From Mesodorylaimus sp. YZB2_4 (Eukaryota; Nematoda; Enoplea; Dorylaimida; Dorylaimidae), in NCBI GenBank assembly GCA_030248295.1, contig JASANH010000298.1, forward strand, positions 82,814-146,813: a DNA stretch of 64,000 nt, read 5' to 3'. This document shows, in pieces, positions 9,568-20,551 of the stretch. The position numbers and the translations under genes are program-made. The notes beneath the pieces are model-generated. The model ran no database searches, was not told where the DNA came from, and was given only the letters and a program-made list of their open reading frames with translations. The first letter of the stretch is position 1. Each line of letters opens with the position of its first letter.

Positions 9568-10865
9568 ATGATAAAAAATCAATTGCTAATGTGACCAGCA
9601 CGCCTGGCGGTCGGGAGTAATCGATACGCTCCCCTGGCTGGGACGTCAACCTCTTCGGTTGATGTTTCTAGAGCAGGTATAGTCGCGAGACTTGCGGAGT
9701 CGGACTCCAGTCGGAGTTTTTTGCTTAGAGACTTCAGTCTCGACTATCTCCCGCCGCCTGGGTGCGCTGGTTACACTGGCGTCACGAACCGATGGGCCTT
9801 CTTCGGATGTAAGCCCCTTATGGACTAGTGTGCTAGCCCAGGTGGTTGTGGTGAATGCCGGACTGGCGCGCCTGCGCTTGCTGTGGCCCGTGGGTTCCCT
9901 GCAGGTGTACTCCTTACCAGACTTCGGTCTGGGTTGCCTCCACGTAGGCCGCAGGGGCCAGCGGGCAAAACCTACTCTGCTATTACCTACGCGGGAGGAG
10001 AAGGTTCGGCGAGCGTTTGGTGCGCCTTAGCGCGACGGTGGGTGGAAGACCTAGCGCTGATAAGGCACCACCACTGGGGTGTTGGTTCTTCCAGTTGGAG
10101 AATGGCGGGGACGCCATTTTTCCAACGATGGGAGGAATGTGACCAGCACGCCTGGCGGTCGGGGGTAATCGATACGCTCCCCTGGCTGGGACGTCAACCT
10201 CTTCGGTTGATGTTTCTAGAGCAGGTATAGTCGCGAGACTTGCCTACCTCCAGTCGGAGTTTTTTGCTTAGAGACTTGGGTGTCGACTATCTCCCGCCGC
10301 CTGGGTGCGCTGGTTACACTAAAGCTGTATACTGACGCCAGTAGTCCGGCAGGCTTTGCTAGTGTGGAAAAGTTGTACAAAACTGCTAACGTTAGCCGTA
10401 TCATCATAATGGCGCCAAATAATGTCACGCCTGGAAACAGTGATTTGGTTTTCGAGAACTTGTATCCTGATGATTGGGAAGTGTATCCTGAGCATCAACG
10501 CAAAAAAACCCGTGTTCGCTGCTGGTGACTCTGTTCGGATCGCAAAAGAGAGGCATCCCTTTCATGAAACTTATTTAGTCACTTGGTCTGAGGAGATTTT
10601 CACGATTCGAGCCATAGTGCGTCGAAAGCCTATCGTGTGCAAGTTGACTTCCGAGACTGGTCTTATCGGGGGTATATTTTGCGCTCAAGAATCACAAAAA
10701 GTAACTCCTACTGGCGTTTATCGCATCGGAAAAATTTTACGTCAAAGAACCAACAGAGCTGGTGAACGTGAGCTGCTGATCAAGCGGCAAGGGTGAAAGG
10801 GGAATGGCTGTATTAAAGAAGCCGATATTGTCACTGGAGATTTGGACGAGGAAGAAGAATTATGA
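9568..10865 (+). pseudogene. Polinton/adintovirus-type integrase, internally deleted and split by a TRIM
   Basis: The N-terminal frame begins near ATG 9568, is cut by the TRIM, and resumes after 10322 with DASSPAGFASVEKLYK, the typical N-terminal helix of rve integrases of Polintons/adintoviruses. It then jumps directly to the end of the core (MAPNNVTPGNSDLVFENLY), so the catalytic DDE region is lost. After a frameshift in the A-run near 10502 comes the SH3-like/chromo-type C-terminus (AAGDSVRIAKE, WSEEIFTI, VYRIGKIL). In intact relatives this integrase joins element ends to chromosomal DNA. The gene is dead, but its domain order is clear. It anchors the identification of the 7.9-11.9 kb block. 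Confidence 0.75.
9590..10318 (+). mobile_element. TRIM: miniature LTR retrotransposon, 729 bp
   Basis: Two direct LTRs (9590-9775 and 10138-10318) both start TGTGACCAGC and end GGTTACA. The 4-bp CTAA is duplicated outside (9586-9589 and 10319-10322). One base after the 5' LTR is a primer-binding-site candidate, TGGCGTCACGAACC (9777). Just before the 3' LTR is a polypurine tract, GATGGGAGGAA. The 360-bp interior has no ORF but holds several strong hairpins, for example CCAGACTTCGGTCTGG (UUCG loop) near 9918-9933. The LTRs too are made of hairpins (AGTCGCGAGACT with a GNRA loop, ACTCCAGTCGGAGT). It depends on an unknown autonomous partner. It is inserted into the integrase relic. Confidence 0.85.
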
Positions 10866-10879
10866 AAAGATTTACAGTG

Positions 10880-11241
10880 TGCATGACTAGTTCGGGCAGC
10901 AGGCATGCTTTTCCGCAAAAATGGTTACACTTTATTTAGCGATGTCTTGATTGGACCATTAACCGATATGCTCGAGTATGAAGTGACTTTAGCCGCCTGT
11001 TATATACAAACCTCTCTCCCTGTCGCCTTAGTGTGTTCTGATATTGTGGTGCCCAGTCTGTATGATGACAGGACGATGCCTATAGTGGGCGCGAACTCCA
11101 GTGTCCCAAGTGATGTCCAGCCGATTACGTTCGTCCATTAACAACAACATTTTTCCAATTACTTGTCATGTTACTGATATCCATGGAAAAGACTTGTCTT
11201 TAGATGCCGTTCCTTTGGTTGTTTTGCACTTGGTTGAATGA
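10880..11241 (+). pseudogene. Virion-type ORF of the Polinton/adintovirus-like relic
   Basis: An ORF at 10905-11141 (78 residues) continues in another frame to about 11241. The combined pattern, with PLTDMLEYEV, then CSDIVVPSLYDD, an ITFVH-x-N-N block and a terminal VPLVVLHL after a frame change, matches the C-terminal part of a conserved protein of animal Polintons/adintoviruses thought to be a minor virion component. That assignment is from memory of the pattern and is moderate. There is at least one frameshift near 11140. Confidence 0.45.
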
Positions 11242-11321
11242 TACTCCTATTCTCACTTCATTGGAGCACAAAAAGTGCCGTGTAGATATAAAAATCCGTA
11301 GTATTTTCATGTTTCATAGGC

Positions 11322-11534
11322 ATGACGGAGCAGCCTCGTGCTCGTACCAACCAGCCAGTTGATCGTTTGCAGTTGTTTTCCTTGTTTTGTAAAACCAATT
11401 CTTCCGAAATGGACAAAAAGAAAAAGATTCGTAAGCCTAAAATTCAAAGGTCCTCCAAGTCGGTGAATCGAAAGCGTTCATGTAATCGCAAACGAGTTAG
11501 CAAGAAGAGTAAGAAGGTCCAGAAGAAGAAATGA
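11322..11534 (+). CDS. Very basic core-like protein
   Basis: 70 residues. The last 40 are dominated by Lys and Arg with Ser (blocks MDKKKKIRKPK and KKSKKVQKKK). Such peptides condense DNA in virions or bind nucleic acid in the nucleus, and adenovirus-like viruses have comparable core peptides. The stop codon overlaps the start of the next ORF by ATGA, a compact arrangement uncommon for host animal genes and consistent with the viral-type relic. Low-complexity composition precludes a firm family call. Confidence 0.5.
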   Translation: MTEQPRARTNQPVDRLQLFSLFCKTNSSEMDKKKKIRKPKIQRSSKSVNRKRSCNRKRVSKKSKKVQKKK

Positions 11535-11854
11535 ATCGTCTAGATACTACTGTGGACTTAGACGTGTTCTCTGATCCGCCAGAAGAAAGAAGTGTAGCCG
11601 AGAGTCGTAAAGATATTATACCTGTCAATGTGTCTCCGCCTGATGATGATGTAAATTTTGCTGGGCCATTGGGATCTAGGTCATTGTTCGCCTACACTTG
11701 TTCGCGAGCAATTGTTCGCGGACAATTGTTCGCCCGCAATTATTCGCCTAAACAGTTGTTCGCCTATGCAGTTGTTCGCCAGCAGTTATTCGCCTATAAA
11801 TTCTTCGCCATAGCAAATGTTCGACATGCAATTATTCGCCATGTTGAATACTAA
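11531..11854 (+). CDS. Acidic ORF running into a minisatellite
   Basis: Residues 1-50 are acidic and Pro/Ser-containing (TTVDLDVFSDPPEERS, then SPPDDDV). From about codon 53 on, the frame runs into the GTTCGCC minisatellite, so the original C-terminus is lost. It starts in the ATGA overlap with the basic ORF. Role unknown; together they mark the right-hand end of the relic. Confidence 0.4.
   Translation: MNRLDTTVDLDVFSDPPEERSVAESRKDIIPVNVSPPDDDVNFAGPLGSRSLFAYTCSRAIVRGQLFARNYSPKQLFAYAVVRQQLFAYKFFAIANVRHAIIRHVEY
11690..11845 (+). repeat. Minisatellite of CAATTGTTCGCC-type units
   Basis: About nine degenerate units of 15-20 bp containing TTCGCC(T/A) and CAATTGTTCGC. The reverse-complement counterpart is at 12430-12570. 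Confidence 0.75.
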
Positions 11855-12429
11855 CTACATATGAGTTACTATCAAAATTTTTTATCAGAGCATACATTTG
11901 ATTACATACATTTTGGGTGCGGGGGGGGCGATGACAGCATTTTCATTTGTGCAGTGTTTTCATCATGCGACACCCAGTTTTATCAGGGACATGTATAGCA
12001 TTGTAACTACTGTATCCGAGAAGAAATTATTTTCTCTCCATAAAGAACTGCACGAATACTGAAATAGTTACGCGTTACTTGGGGCAGCAGGGTTCCACAG
12101 GGGGTCCGGCCTGGTAGATATACATACTGTACTGTAAGTGAGAGGAGGTTATCCTTAGTAAAGAATTGCGAGCGTCGCAAATACAGCAGGCAAGACAAGC
12201 CACTCTCTTTTTTGACAAGCCACTAAAAAATGCTCTTAATTACAGCAGAAAATGTAACCTTGGGGTGGCTACAATTGGTAAGCAAGTGGTCTTAATGCTC
12301 TTGATTGCAGCAAATGTGCGGCAAGTTTAACATTGAGCGATATTTGCCTAGTCAAAGCTTACGATTAGTGCCGCATGTTGTCGAAATGACCCTGGCTGAC
12401 CTAGGGTGGCTTCAGTAGGTAAGCAAGTG
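11855..12429. other. No supported gene between the two minisatellites
   Basis: A run of eight G lies near 11921-11929, and the word GTAAGCAAGTGGT occurs twice (12280 and 12418). No coding signal was seen. Confidence 0.4.
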
Positions 12430-12570
12430 GTGACGATCAATTGGCGAGCAATAGTCCTAGCGAACAATTGATTACCTACAATTGACCTAGGCGAACAATT
12501 GCTCACGAAGAAATGACCTAGCGAATAATTGTTATTGGCGAACAATTGCTGGCGAACAACTGCCAACAAT
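12430..12570 (-). repeat. Minisatellite of GGCGAACAATTG-type units
   Basis: About eight degenerate units with GGCGAACAATTG / AGCGAACAATTG, the reverse complement of the array at 11690-11845. The two arrays form an inverted pair about 600 bp apart. Confidence 0.75.
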
Positions 12571-15254
12571 CCGTTCATGTTCCAGGCACACAGTATGGAA
12601 AACGTCACCATGTTGCAATTTGCTGGTGTACAATTTGCTTTAATCGTCATGTTCTGCCAGTTGCTGTAAAATGGCTGATATTTTGAAAAAAACTAGAAAA
12701 TATTTTGTGTCTCCTTAAAGGACATAAGTCGAGCCGTTTGAACAAGTTGTGGCCGCCAAGGTTGATAAGTTAGTAAACCTTCACATTGTTTTCACGGCTA
12801 AACCCTTTTGTTCTCTGCCTCTGCGTGTTAATAATCAATAAGGCGCAGCGGGAGTGATTTGATGCCTGCCTTTTGAATGCCTGCCCGAATCTTGTACTTC
12901 GTCTAACATATAGCTGTAGGCCAACAGTTCAAGCTACATGCTGAAGAGAACGTTGAGCTTGCAGCAGGCATGCAATTGTAAAGTTCTAAAATACAGTACG
13001 GTACAGTATGAATACTTTACGGTTGGCTCAAAAAAAGTCCAAAAAAATTGCTCGAGAAGAGAGTCGAACGCGAAAGTTGTATGATACATTTGTTTCTGAA
13101 CCCACCGCGGTTATCACCTGCAAAACAGCCGCTATTCTTCTCATTATTAAAGCTGTTATTCCCGCATGCAGAAGCAAGGGGCTCTCTCAGAGACAATGGT
13201 GATCATCGTGGCACTTTCCATCGTGAATAATCGATTGACGTTCAGCCCTTGCAGTGAGAATATGACACTTCTGTAAGGCTACTGAAGCTTGACCTGTCTC
13301 TTTTACCAGCATTTATTATTATCTGGCCCACCCCTGCTTCTAATAACATAATGGATGAACCGTGATCGAGGTGCTCTAAAACGAATGCAAAAAAAGCAGT
13401 GAAATGTGAAGTCTGTTACACTCTCGCATGTTATCTGGGGGTTTTTTCATTACGGAATCGGCGTTCGCACATCGCAGTCAAGTCAAGTGTATAGGGGCTG
13501 ATTCCCGTTTTTTGGTCCAAGTAAGATTTAATTTATCTGTGCATCTACGCCAAGCAGCCCGCGTCAGATTTAGGCAAGTACCCAGTTTGGAAAAGAAAAG
13601 ACAGTTCAGAGAGTTTTCAAAGCCAAAAATTCCAGCCATTGGTGGACTCGAACCTTCGGTGGCCGCATTGATGAAATGTTGCACCAAACGGCGCTGCACT
13701 CACTGCATCACGAAGACCCTGGCAATAGCTGAAAGAATAGTGGTTTCACAATCACATCTTGTACCTTCTATTCTCGGCACAGTAGTTGCACACGATCTGC
13801 TCCACGCTGGGAACACTATGTAAATCTTGACCGCGCTGCTCGGGCCTTCCTTAAACCCAAGTCAGCGCTCGCCCTCCGCGAAGAAAGAACAAATATAAAT
13901 TCCAGAGCAAAGAGCGCAGAAACTGAAACTGATGAGAGTAAATGGCTTGATGGAACGAAACGCACGCCAATTATGTTATGAGAAAACCCCCGCAAGAATT
14001 CTCATTCGTAGAGGCAAGCATGCATCGAGGTTTTGGGAAGAGGCGTGAAACTTGCTAAGAATAGTTCGGTAAAGAACTGGAAACCTGTCTGAGGCAACAA
14101 AAGTTTACACTGACCATTGTTCACTCGGACTTGGGATATGGTCTCTTTGTCACTCTCTGCCCATCTACACTGTTTAGCGCAAGATGGTCCATCGCGTGCA
14201 AACTACATATAGCGCAGATAAGGCTGGAAAATTCGAGTCAATTCGTGCTTGCTGTCTCTAAAAGAAAGATTGCATTCCAGATATATTTACCGTTTCCGCT
14301 CTGAGAAAGTCCGATTAGACAGGGAAGGCCTGAAAGGGGTCAAAAACCGCTTGTCTACCGACTTCTGCTAGGAATTTGAGAACTCCTGTGGCGCAGAGAG
14401 GACTTTTGACGCACAGATTCTGCAATCGGGCCGCTGAGCACGTGGGTACAGTACACTCTCTGTCCTCAAACACATATACACCAGGCTTCATTCCGTAGCG
14501 TGCAAAAATTTCAAAACTTCACAGCTTTTTTGCTACATTATGTCAGCAGCTATTTTCAAATCATGATGTCGGAAGTGAAAAAAATTAACAGGATATAAAA
14601 GATTGTACAGCTAGTGTTGCAATTGAGGTCAATGTCAAAGTCAAAATCCTGTCAAAATAGCATGTTTCCAAAATTCCGTCGAAGTCGAGGTCAAAGTCAA
14701 AAATATTGCAAGAAGTCAAAAAATCTTGACATTTCGCGAATGCATTATTCAAATCCATGAGCCAAGACCAAGAGTTTACGAGTGAGGTTTTCCGTACCAA
14801 TCTCTGTATACCGTTTCGAATCGCTCGTTCTGATGTCGTTTCAAAACATGCTGAGACACTCCCTAACAGTTCTGTAAAAGATTACTCACAGTTTGTGGTA
14901 ACTGTATGTTAGAGTAAGGCGGGTTTTGTTTCAGTTTCACAGAATCTTTTAGAGAAGATAGAGTTTTACTTTTTCCTGTGCCAGTAAAAGCTATCAGATA
15001 AGCACCAAAACCGCGTGACAAAACGAGCCGGACACAACTTACGTTTTATTGAATATTGGGCAAGAGGAAATAATTCGTCAATATTGAACAAATTTTGTTC
15101 AGACTTTCAGTCATGTCATGTCATAAGGGAAAGGGTCAGCTGGATAAGTTAAGCAGGATGCCCCACCCTGTGTTATAGTGATATGAAAAAGAGTTACCAT
15201 GTAGACAGTGCTAGACTCATAGCTTCACGTTTTGAACAAAAAAACCTCCTACTC
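12571..15254. other. Intergenic; no supported gene
   Basis: An ORF of 131 codons at 13428-13823 has no motif. A box-B-like GGTTCGAGTCC on the minus strand near 13650 suggests an old tRNA-derived repeat. 14620-14720 has repeated GGTCAAAGTC words, a degenerate pattern seen again near 18.1 and 27.5 kb. Confidence 0.4.
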
Positions 15255-15682
15255 AAGCTTTCTCGCAAATCAAAACGAAACTTTGCGTGAAAATAGTACA
15301 CAGATTCGTATTAATTTTGTTGCTGATCATTTTTCCCAGTGGCCCCTGGTTGACCAGAAATGACCACATGTTCGAGCACTCACTTCGACTACCCAAGTTT
15401 ACAGCGCGCGTGATCGCGCAGGGTTGTCGAGAGCTGGTAGGGCATGCGCCCATGCCCGATTCATAGGCGCATCGTAGACGCATAGGCCTGATTCATTATG
15501 ATCGAGTTCAACTCTCACTCAGGGCGTAATCATTCTACTTTTTTTCCTCCTACCGTGCTCGAACATGTGGTCATTTTCTGGTCAACCAAGGGCCACTGGG
15601 AAAAATTAGCAGCATCAGAATTCATCCCATCCTGTGTATTACTTTCACGCAAAGTTTCGTTTTGATTTGCGAGAGACAGTCG
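15255..15682. repeat. Inverted repeat, fold-back element
   Basis: Arms of about 125 bp (15255-15386 and 15558-15682) match as reverse complements with small indels. Shared words include TCGCAAATCAAAACGAAACT, CAGTGGCCC, GACCACATG and TTCGAGCA. The loop is 170 bp with no ORF. Confidence 0.8.
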
Positions 15683-16035
15683 GGAATGTTCCCTCGTTAG
15701 CTTATTAGTTCGAAAGTTTATGAAGCAATCCATGCAGTTATCTGACCCAATCAAGGGCAGGCAGTAGCAAGCTCAGGGAAAATTCAAGAGTTTCCAGGAA
15801 AGGAGACGCTCTTTCTTTTCGCTGAGACCCACGCCCGGGCTAACGTCAGAAATAAGATTGTGCATACTGTATCATGATGAAGATGCCAACATGCCAGCTC
15901 ATTCGACTGTTTGTATGTCGATACTTATCCGATGCATCTGCAGGTCGGACTGATTCAGGTAAGCCTCACAGCGCTGCATTCCCACAATATTTCGTTTGTG
16001 CGATTGCTTTCATGATCTGCACAGTGGAATGTCGT

Positions 16036-16185
16036 CAATAGGGATAGATCGGGATCAGGGTAATTCCGATCGGGATCGGGACTAGGATCAGGATATTTGC
16101 ATTTATCTGTTTTTTTGCCTACAGTATGAACCTACATTTCGCATTAAAGCACACTTTTTAGGCTTTCAGATTTTTTAAGTATTTC
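16036..16185 (-). repeat. Dispersed GATCCCGATC repeat (family R1)
   Basis: On the minus strand it reads A-rich start, GTGTGCTTTA, TAGGTTCATA, GGCAAAAA, then GATCC/GATCCCGATCGG words. This is the sequence in which the LINE at 3.6 kb landed. Other copies are at 43610-43715 (-) and 56661-56830 (+). Confidence 0.6.
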
Positions 16186-19100
16186 CTTACGGTCACGCCG
16201 ATTTTGAATCATTATATACGTATAAGGTGAAATCGATGAGTACATTCGCAGTTTCGATACAACCTTGCTGCTGCCTCTCCATCGCTAATGCTGCCAGCCT
16301 CTGAACTGTCGTCTCCTCGAACGATGACTGGGACAATATCATCTGCTTTCTCTGGCAAGATATGATGCGATGAGGATCAGTGTGTACCTAGCGTGCTTGC
16401 GCCCACATACGCATAATCGCAATGCCTCAATGCTGGTATCCCGACCTGTCCCTTGTCGCCATCCGAAAAACATTTTATCCGCAAACTTGCTAAAATTAGT
16501 CAAGTCAGTCAACTATCAAATTTTTGACCAACGAAAAAGCACCCCGCAGCATGGCACAAAACAGAGATAATAATTGCTCCTGCTACATACAGTTCATCTT
16601 TGGACACGTAGTTATGCTCACTGCATACCTACCTGGCAAAAATTTACAGCAGTAGCCACGATGATTGTGTCTAGCTATCTACCGGTCTAGGTATCTACCG
16701 CTACAGTATCCACGGCTAATCAAAATAGTGCGACCGCGCACAAGGCCGGTCGGGAGCGATGCTTTGTACGTTTTAGAAGCAGAACTAATGTTCTAATCGC
16801 TAATCTAGATTCACGACAGGTAAACCTCGCTGAAACGAAGACAGCTGGCTAACATGATTCCTTTTCATGAAAGAGTCTGACACATGAGCTAGGGAGTGTG
16901 ATTGCAAATTTCAAGTTGAGCTAAAAATTCAATACAGAAACAACAAGTACTCATACCTACAAACGATAAGATTGATCTGTGTTCTTAAAGGCTTCCAAAC
17001 AAGTACGCACAACAAACTGTTTCGAATTTATCAAATTTTCAGAAATTTGGCCTTTTTGAGCTCGATAAATCTTCTCTTGGAGGCTCCTTGCCTGATCGAC
17101 TGAGATGATTTGGATTCTCCATGAGTAATTGGGATCGAACGATAATGGTTGCCCTTATCGAACAGCTGTAAAAAGATTTCCAAAAATTAAAGCAGTCCTT
17201 TCTGTCCACCAAATCGCATTCTTTTTATAAAATTTAGGTTTGACCCGTACATAGTTTGCCCCACTTCGTACAGCAACTAACAAATTGAAATGTGATATGA
17301 CGCCTCAACAAATGTCCCTATTGTATTCGTATTCTAGTCATACCTCCGTCGAATAGTGGGTCCACCTGAATCTCACGTAATTCTCAATTCTTCCATCGGT
17401 CCTTCTCAATTGAAACCCCACATTTTTCAGAATTTGATATTTCCCGACAGTAATCCCCCAATCGTGCATTTCATCAAGGCCCTTTGATCGCGAGTGGGAT
17501 AATGTATGAGCCCGAGCCCTTGTTTAGCAATTACCTAAAACTGTCATCACTTGTTCTCTAGAAGGAGTACGCGCAGTATGGGGCGATTGAGATTAAAACA
17601 TTGCCGAAATTTCTTCTTCCTTTTGCAACCCATGTACAGTACGACAAAAAGGCCAAGAAACAATAAACCACCGAGGGGAAAAAAAATCTCTAAAAAAAAA
17701 ACAAACCACACAACCCCCCCTTTTTTATCCCCCTAATAAGCAAAACACATAGAAAGAAAAAAACAAACAAACCTAACTCCCCAGCTCACCCCCCCCCCCC
17801 TCTTTTCCCTCCCCACGAAACAAACGAGACAAACAACCCACACACCCCCCCACACACCACACACACCCATAAACCATTAACAGGATTTTCTTACGCCTGT
17901 TACAGTTTCAGTGTTTAAAAATAGATACAGTTTATTTCAGGACGTCAGCCCAATGTTAGTCCGAGAGAAAGACTGAACAAGAGTCGTCCAGTCCACCCAG
18001 ACGGGCTCGGCCGTAGCCAGCCTCCGCCACAGACTTGGGCGATGGCTGTGGAAAGGAGGAGCGGCATGCGAGCTACCTGGTGGGACAAGGGGCTTCTTGA
18101 AATTTTTGCGAAAGGTCAAATTGGAGTCAAAGTCAAAGTCTGAGTCGAAAAAATTTTTTAACCCCCTGTCTAAGTCAAGGTCAAAGTCATATTGAAAAAC
18201 CGACGTCATTTGCAGCACTAGTACAAAAAAATCCACAACATACCGCCAAAAATTAAAAAATTTTTCCGAATGCAATTTAAAAAAATCGAAAAAGAAAACT
18301 AGAATGCCCACAAGATAGTACAGCCACGCACAACAAAATGTAACGAAGAAATAGAATATATCAAAACTCAGCTCGTCAGTCCTTCAACCATATTATAGTT
18401 TATCAGAAAAAAACAAAACATGAAAAGTTCCTTCGACAAAACAAAAAAACCAAAAATAATTTTTCAAATTTTGTTAGTCTCATCATTGGTTTGTAAAAAA
18501 ATAAACTCGTCAGTCCTTCGCCGAACAAAAAATAATTAAATTTAAAAACGATTTCTCTGTCCTCTGACGATTTTAGGATTACTGTACTTGCTCCAGTATT
18601 ACTGTTGGTGGTTTGAACATGACAGCAAGGCCCTCTGATCATTGTGCCACAAAAGTGACTTGGTCTGTACCCCCTCTTTTACTACTTTGAAAAAGGCTGA
18701 CGGTTCATCCTCGATAGGCGTGATGCGCTTGAGAGCATATTGGCATGCGAAATTTGTCATGGTTGAACCAGATCTTTTCCTAGGGCTCTAAGGCTAGCCT
18801 CACAGGACACATCGTGAGCCAGGTGGAAGGCGGCTGGAAAGGTAGCAGGTTCCGAAACTACAATGATGATTTATTTATGATGAAATTTGGGACCGCTTTT
18901 TTCTTGCGATATAGTCGAGGTCGAGGAAAGCGGGTCCACCCAGGGTGCACACGAGCGGCAAAGGAGAAGGAGATGGTCACGCCGGGGTGCCTGCTTGACG
19001 TTGTTCAATTCGAGGCTGGCGCATTAGTCTGCATTTGTTAGCGGAGGCCTGGGCGAAGTGTCCAGCGGAGTGTCGCGTATGTCAAGGACCCGCTCGCAGA

Positions 19101-20057
19101 TAATGATCGCTCCTGCTGTATACCTCTTTGGACGCGCGGTTATGCTCACTGCTTACGAGCCTGGCAAAAATTTGTAGCAGTACCCATGTGATGTATGATT
19201 CAGAACACTCTACTAAACAGGCATAACCCAATGAACTATGTGAACAGGATCTTCTTTGCCCAGTTAAAGTTTCAGTGTTTCAAAAAAATACATTTTACTC
19301 CAGCGCGTCAGCCCAAATGTGACATACATAGTCCGAAAGGAAAACTGAACAAGATTGGGAAGTCGCCCTGGCCACCCAGACAAGCTTGGTCGCCCCAGAC
19401 TTGAGCAAAGGCTGTGGAAAGGAGGGCCGGCATGCGAGCCAGCTGGCCGGACAAGAAGCTGTCCACAAGGGGCCAAGACATGACCAAGACATGAGGTATG
19501 CAGTAGTCACACATCAAGTGATTGCGAGGCCACTGCTGCCTGGGCGCGAACACACATCTGCTAAGCTTGTCTCGTTTAGCCTCGTCTTAGGTCCAAGCAG
19601 GTTACTGAGAAGTGAGCGCTTTATTAGAGTTTCATCCATCGACGGGCTGCCTGTTTCACAAGAGGAGCAGTGCTCTCCGGCGGCAGTCGTTGCTCTTAAT
19701 ATATTCTCGGCCGCCACCATATTTATTTTACTCAGGCTTAGAGTGCGCGTGCACTCTGCGCCCAAGTTCATCTGCACTCTTAGCCCGGGGCTACATAGGG
19801 ACTACTATAGGGACTACCATAGGGACTATCAGCCTAGGCACATGGCTAAACAATGGCAGGGGTGGGCGTACTGCTAGAAGGGAAAAGCTGTACAGTAGGT
19901 ACCCAGGGAGGGGCGGGGAACTGGTGGGAGGCTTTTTGAAGTGACTGATGGATTGACGTACGTTACGAGGAACAATTGATTTTGTATTTCATACATATCG
20001 ATTTTCGCTCCGAAATTTTCTTCCAAGTTCTTGAAATACTATTGACGCTTTAAAAAA
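16186..20057. other. Intergenic with a two-copy dispersed repeat and C-rich tract
   Basis: The pair 16575-16665 / 19105-19190 (GCTCCTGCT..TTATGCTCACTGC..CCTGGCAAAAATTT) is followed by the pair 17885-18092 / 19245-19470 (CAGCGCGTCAGCCCAA-like, GGCTGTGGAAAGGAGG, GGCATGCGAGC). The order is the same in both, so this is one repeat whose first copy carries extra DNA of about 1.2 kb. 17690-17875 is A/C-rich with long C runs. ORFs here are small and without motifs. Confidence 0.5.
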
Positions 20058-20551
20058 ATGGAGGTCGATGCGAACGAAAATTTCGGAAGGGATCAAGATA
20101 GCGAACGGCAATCATCTTTCGCTGAAGAAGCTTATCAGTTCGAGCCTTCAAATGAAAAGAAACGCTTACGGCAACTGTTGGATAAGAGGAAAAGACAGTT
20201 GGCTGCGAAGCACAGGTGAATGACTAAGTCTGCTTCTTTGTTTCCTTCGCCAGCTTCCTCGATTATACACAAAGTTAGTTTTCCTATCATACTGTAGGAC
20301 AAACAATGTACTCCGTGCAAGAATCGATGACGATCGTCTCGCAAATCTATCCTGGTGCTCATGCAAGCCCGACGAAACAGGCGATCATGGTTGCACAACA
20401 GAGCATAGATTTCCAAAATCTTGTTTTTGTTGCAAGGAGGCAGCCGCTTCTGGTACTAAGTACCTACGGAATGGCATACCATGCTCGAATGGGTCAAAGC
20501 AACTGCATCGTCAATGCGGATGGGTTTTACGAACGCGGCTAAGCACCGCTG
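20058..20551 (+). CDS. P2X7 C-terminal (ballast) domain gene, first two exons
   Basis: Exon 1 is 20058-20215 (ATG; acidic start, then a Lys/Arg-rich helix KKRLRQLLDKRKRQLAAKHR). The donor is CACAG|GTGAAT, the intron is 82 bp, and the acceptor is CTGTAG|G. Exon 2 is 20298-20551, with donor CTG|GTAAGA. Exon 2 carries a Trp-Cys-x-Cys motif (SWCSCKP) followed by CT, SCFCCKEA and later Cys (GIPCSN, HRQC). This matches the zinc-coordinating cysteine domain of the P2X7 cytosolic C-terminus and of many stand-alone metazoan relatives. Downstream exons with the family's AYRQF-W and IPSC blocks could not be found before 21.2 kb. The gene is therefore truncated or continues in a diverged form. No transposon ends were recognised around it. 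Confidence 0.6.

Noticed and set aside
9640-9690. Hammerhead-like GAAAC plus stem plus GUC on the minus strand of the TRIM LTR (also at 10192 and 34963)
   Set aside because: The stem resembles hammerhead stem III, but no CUGANGA box occurs at the required place in any copy.
13428-13823. 131-residue ORF as a gene
   Set aside because: No motif, overlapping minus-strand ORF, and a tRNA-like box B inside suggest repeat-derived sequence.
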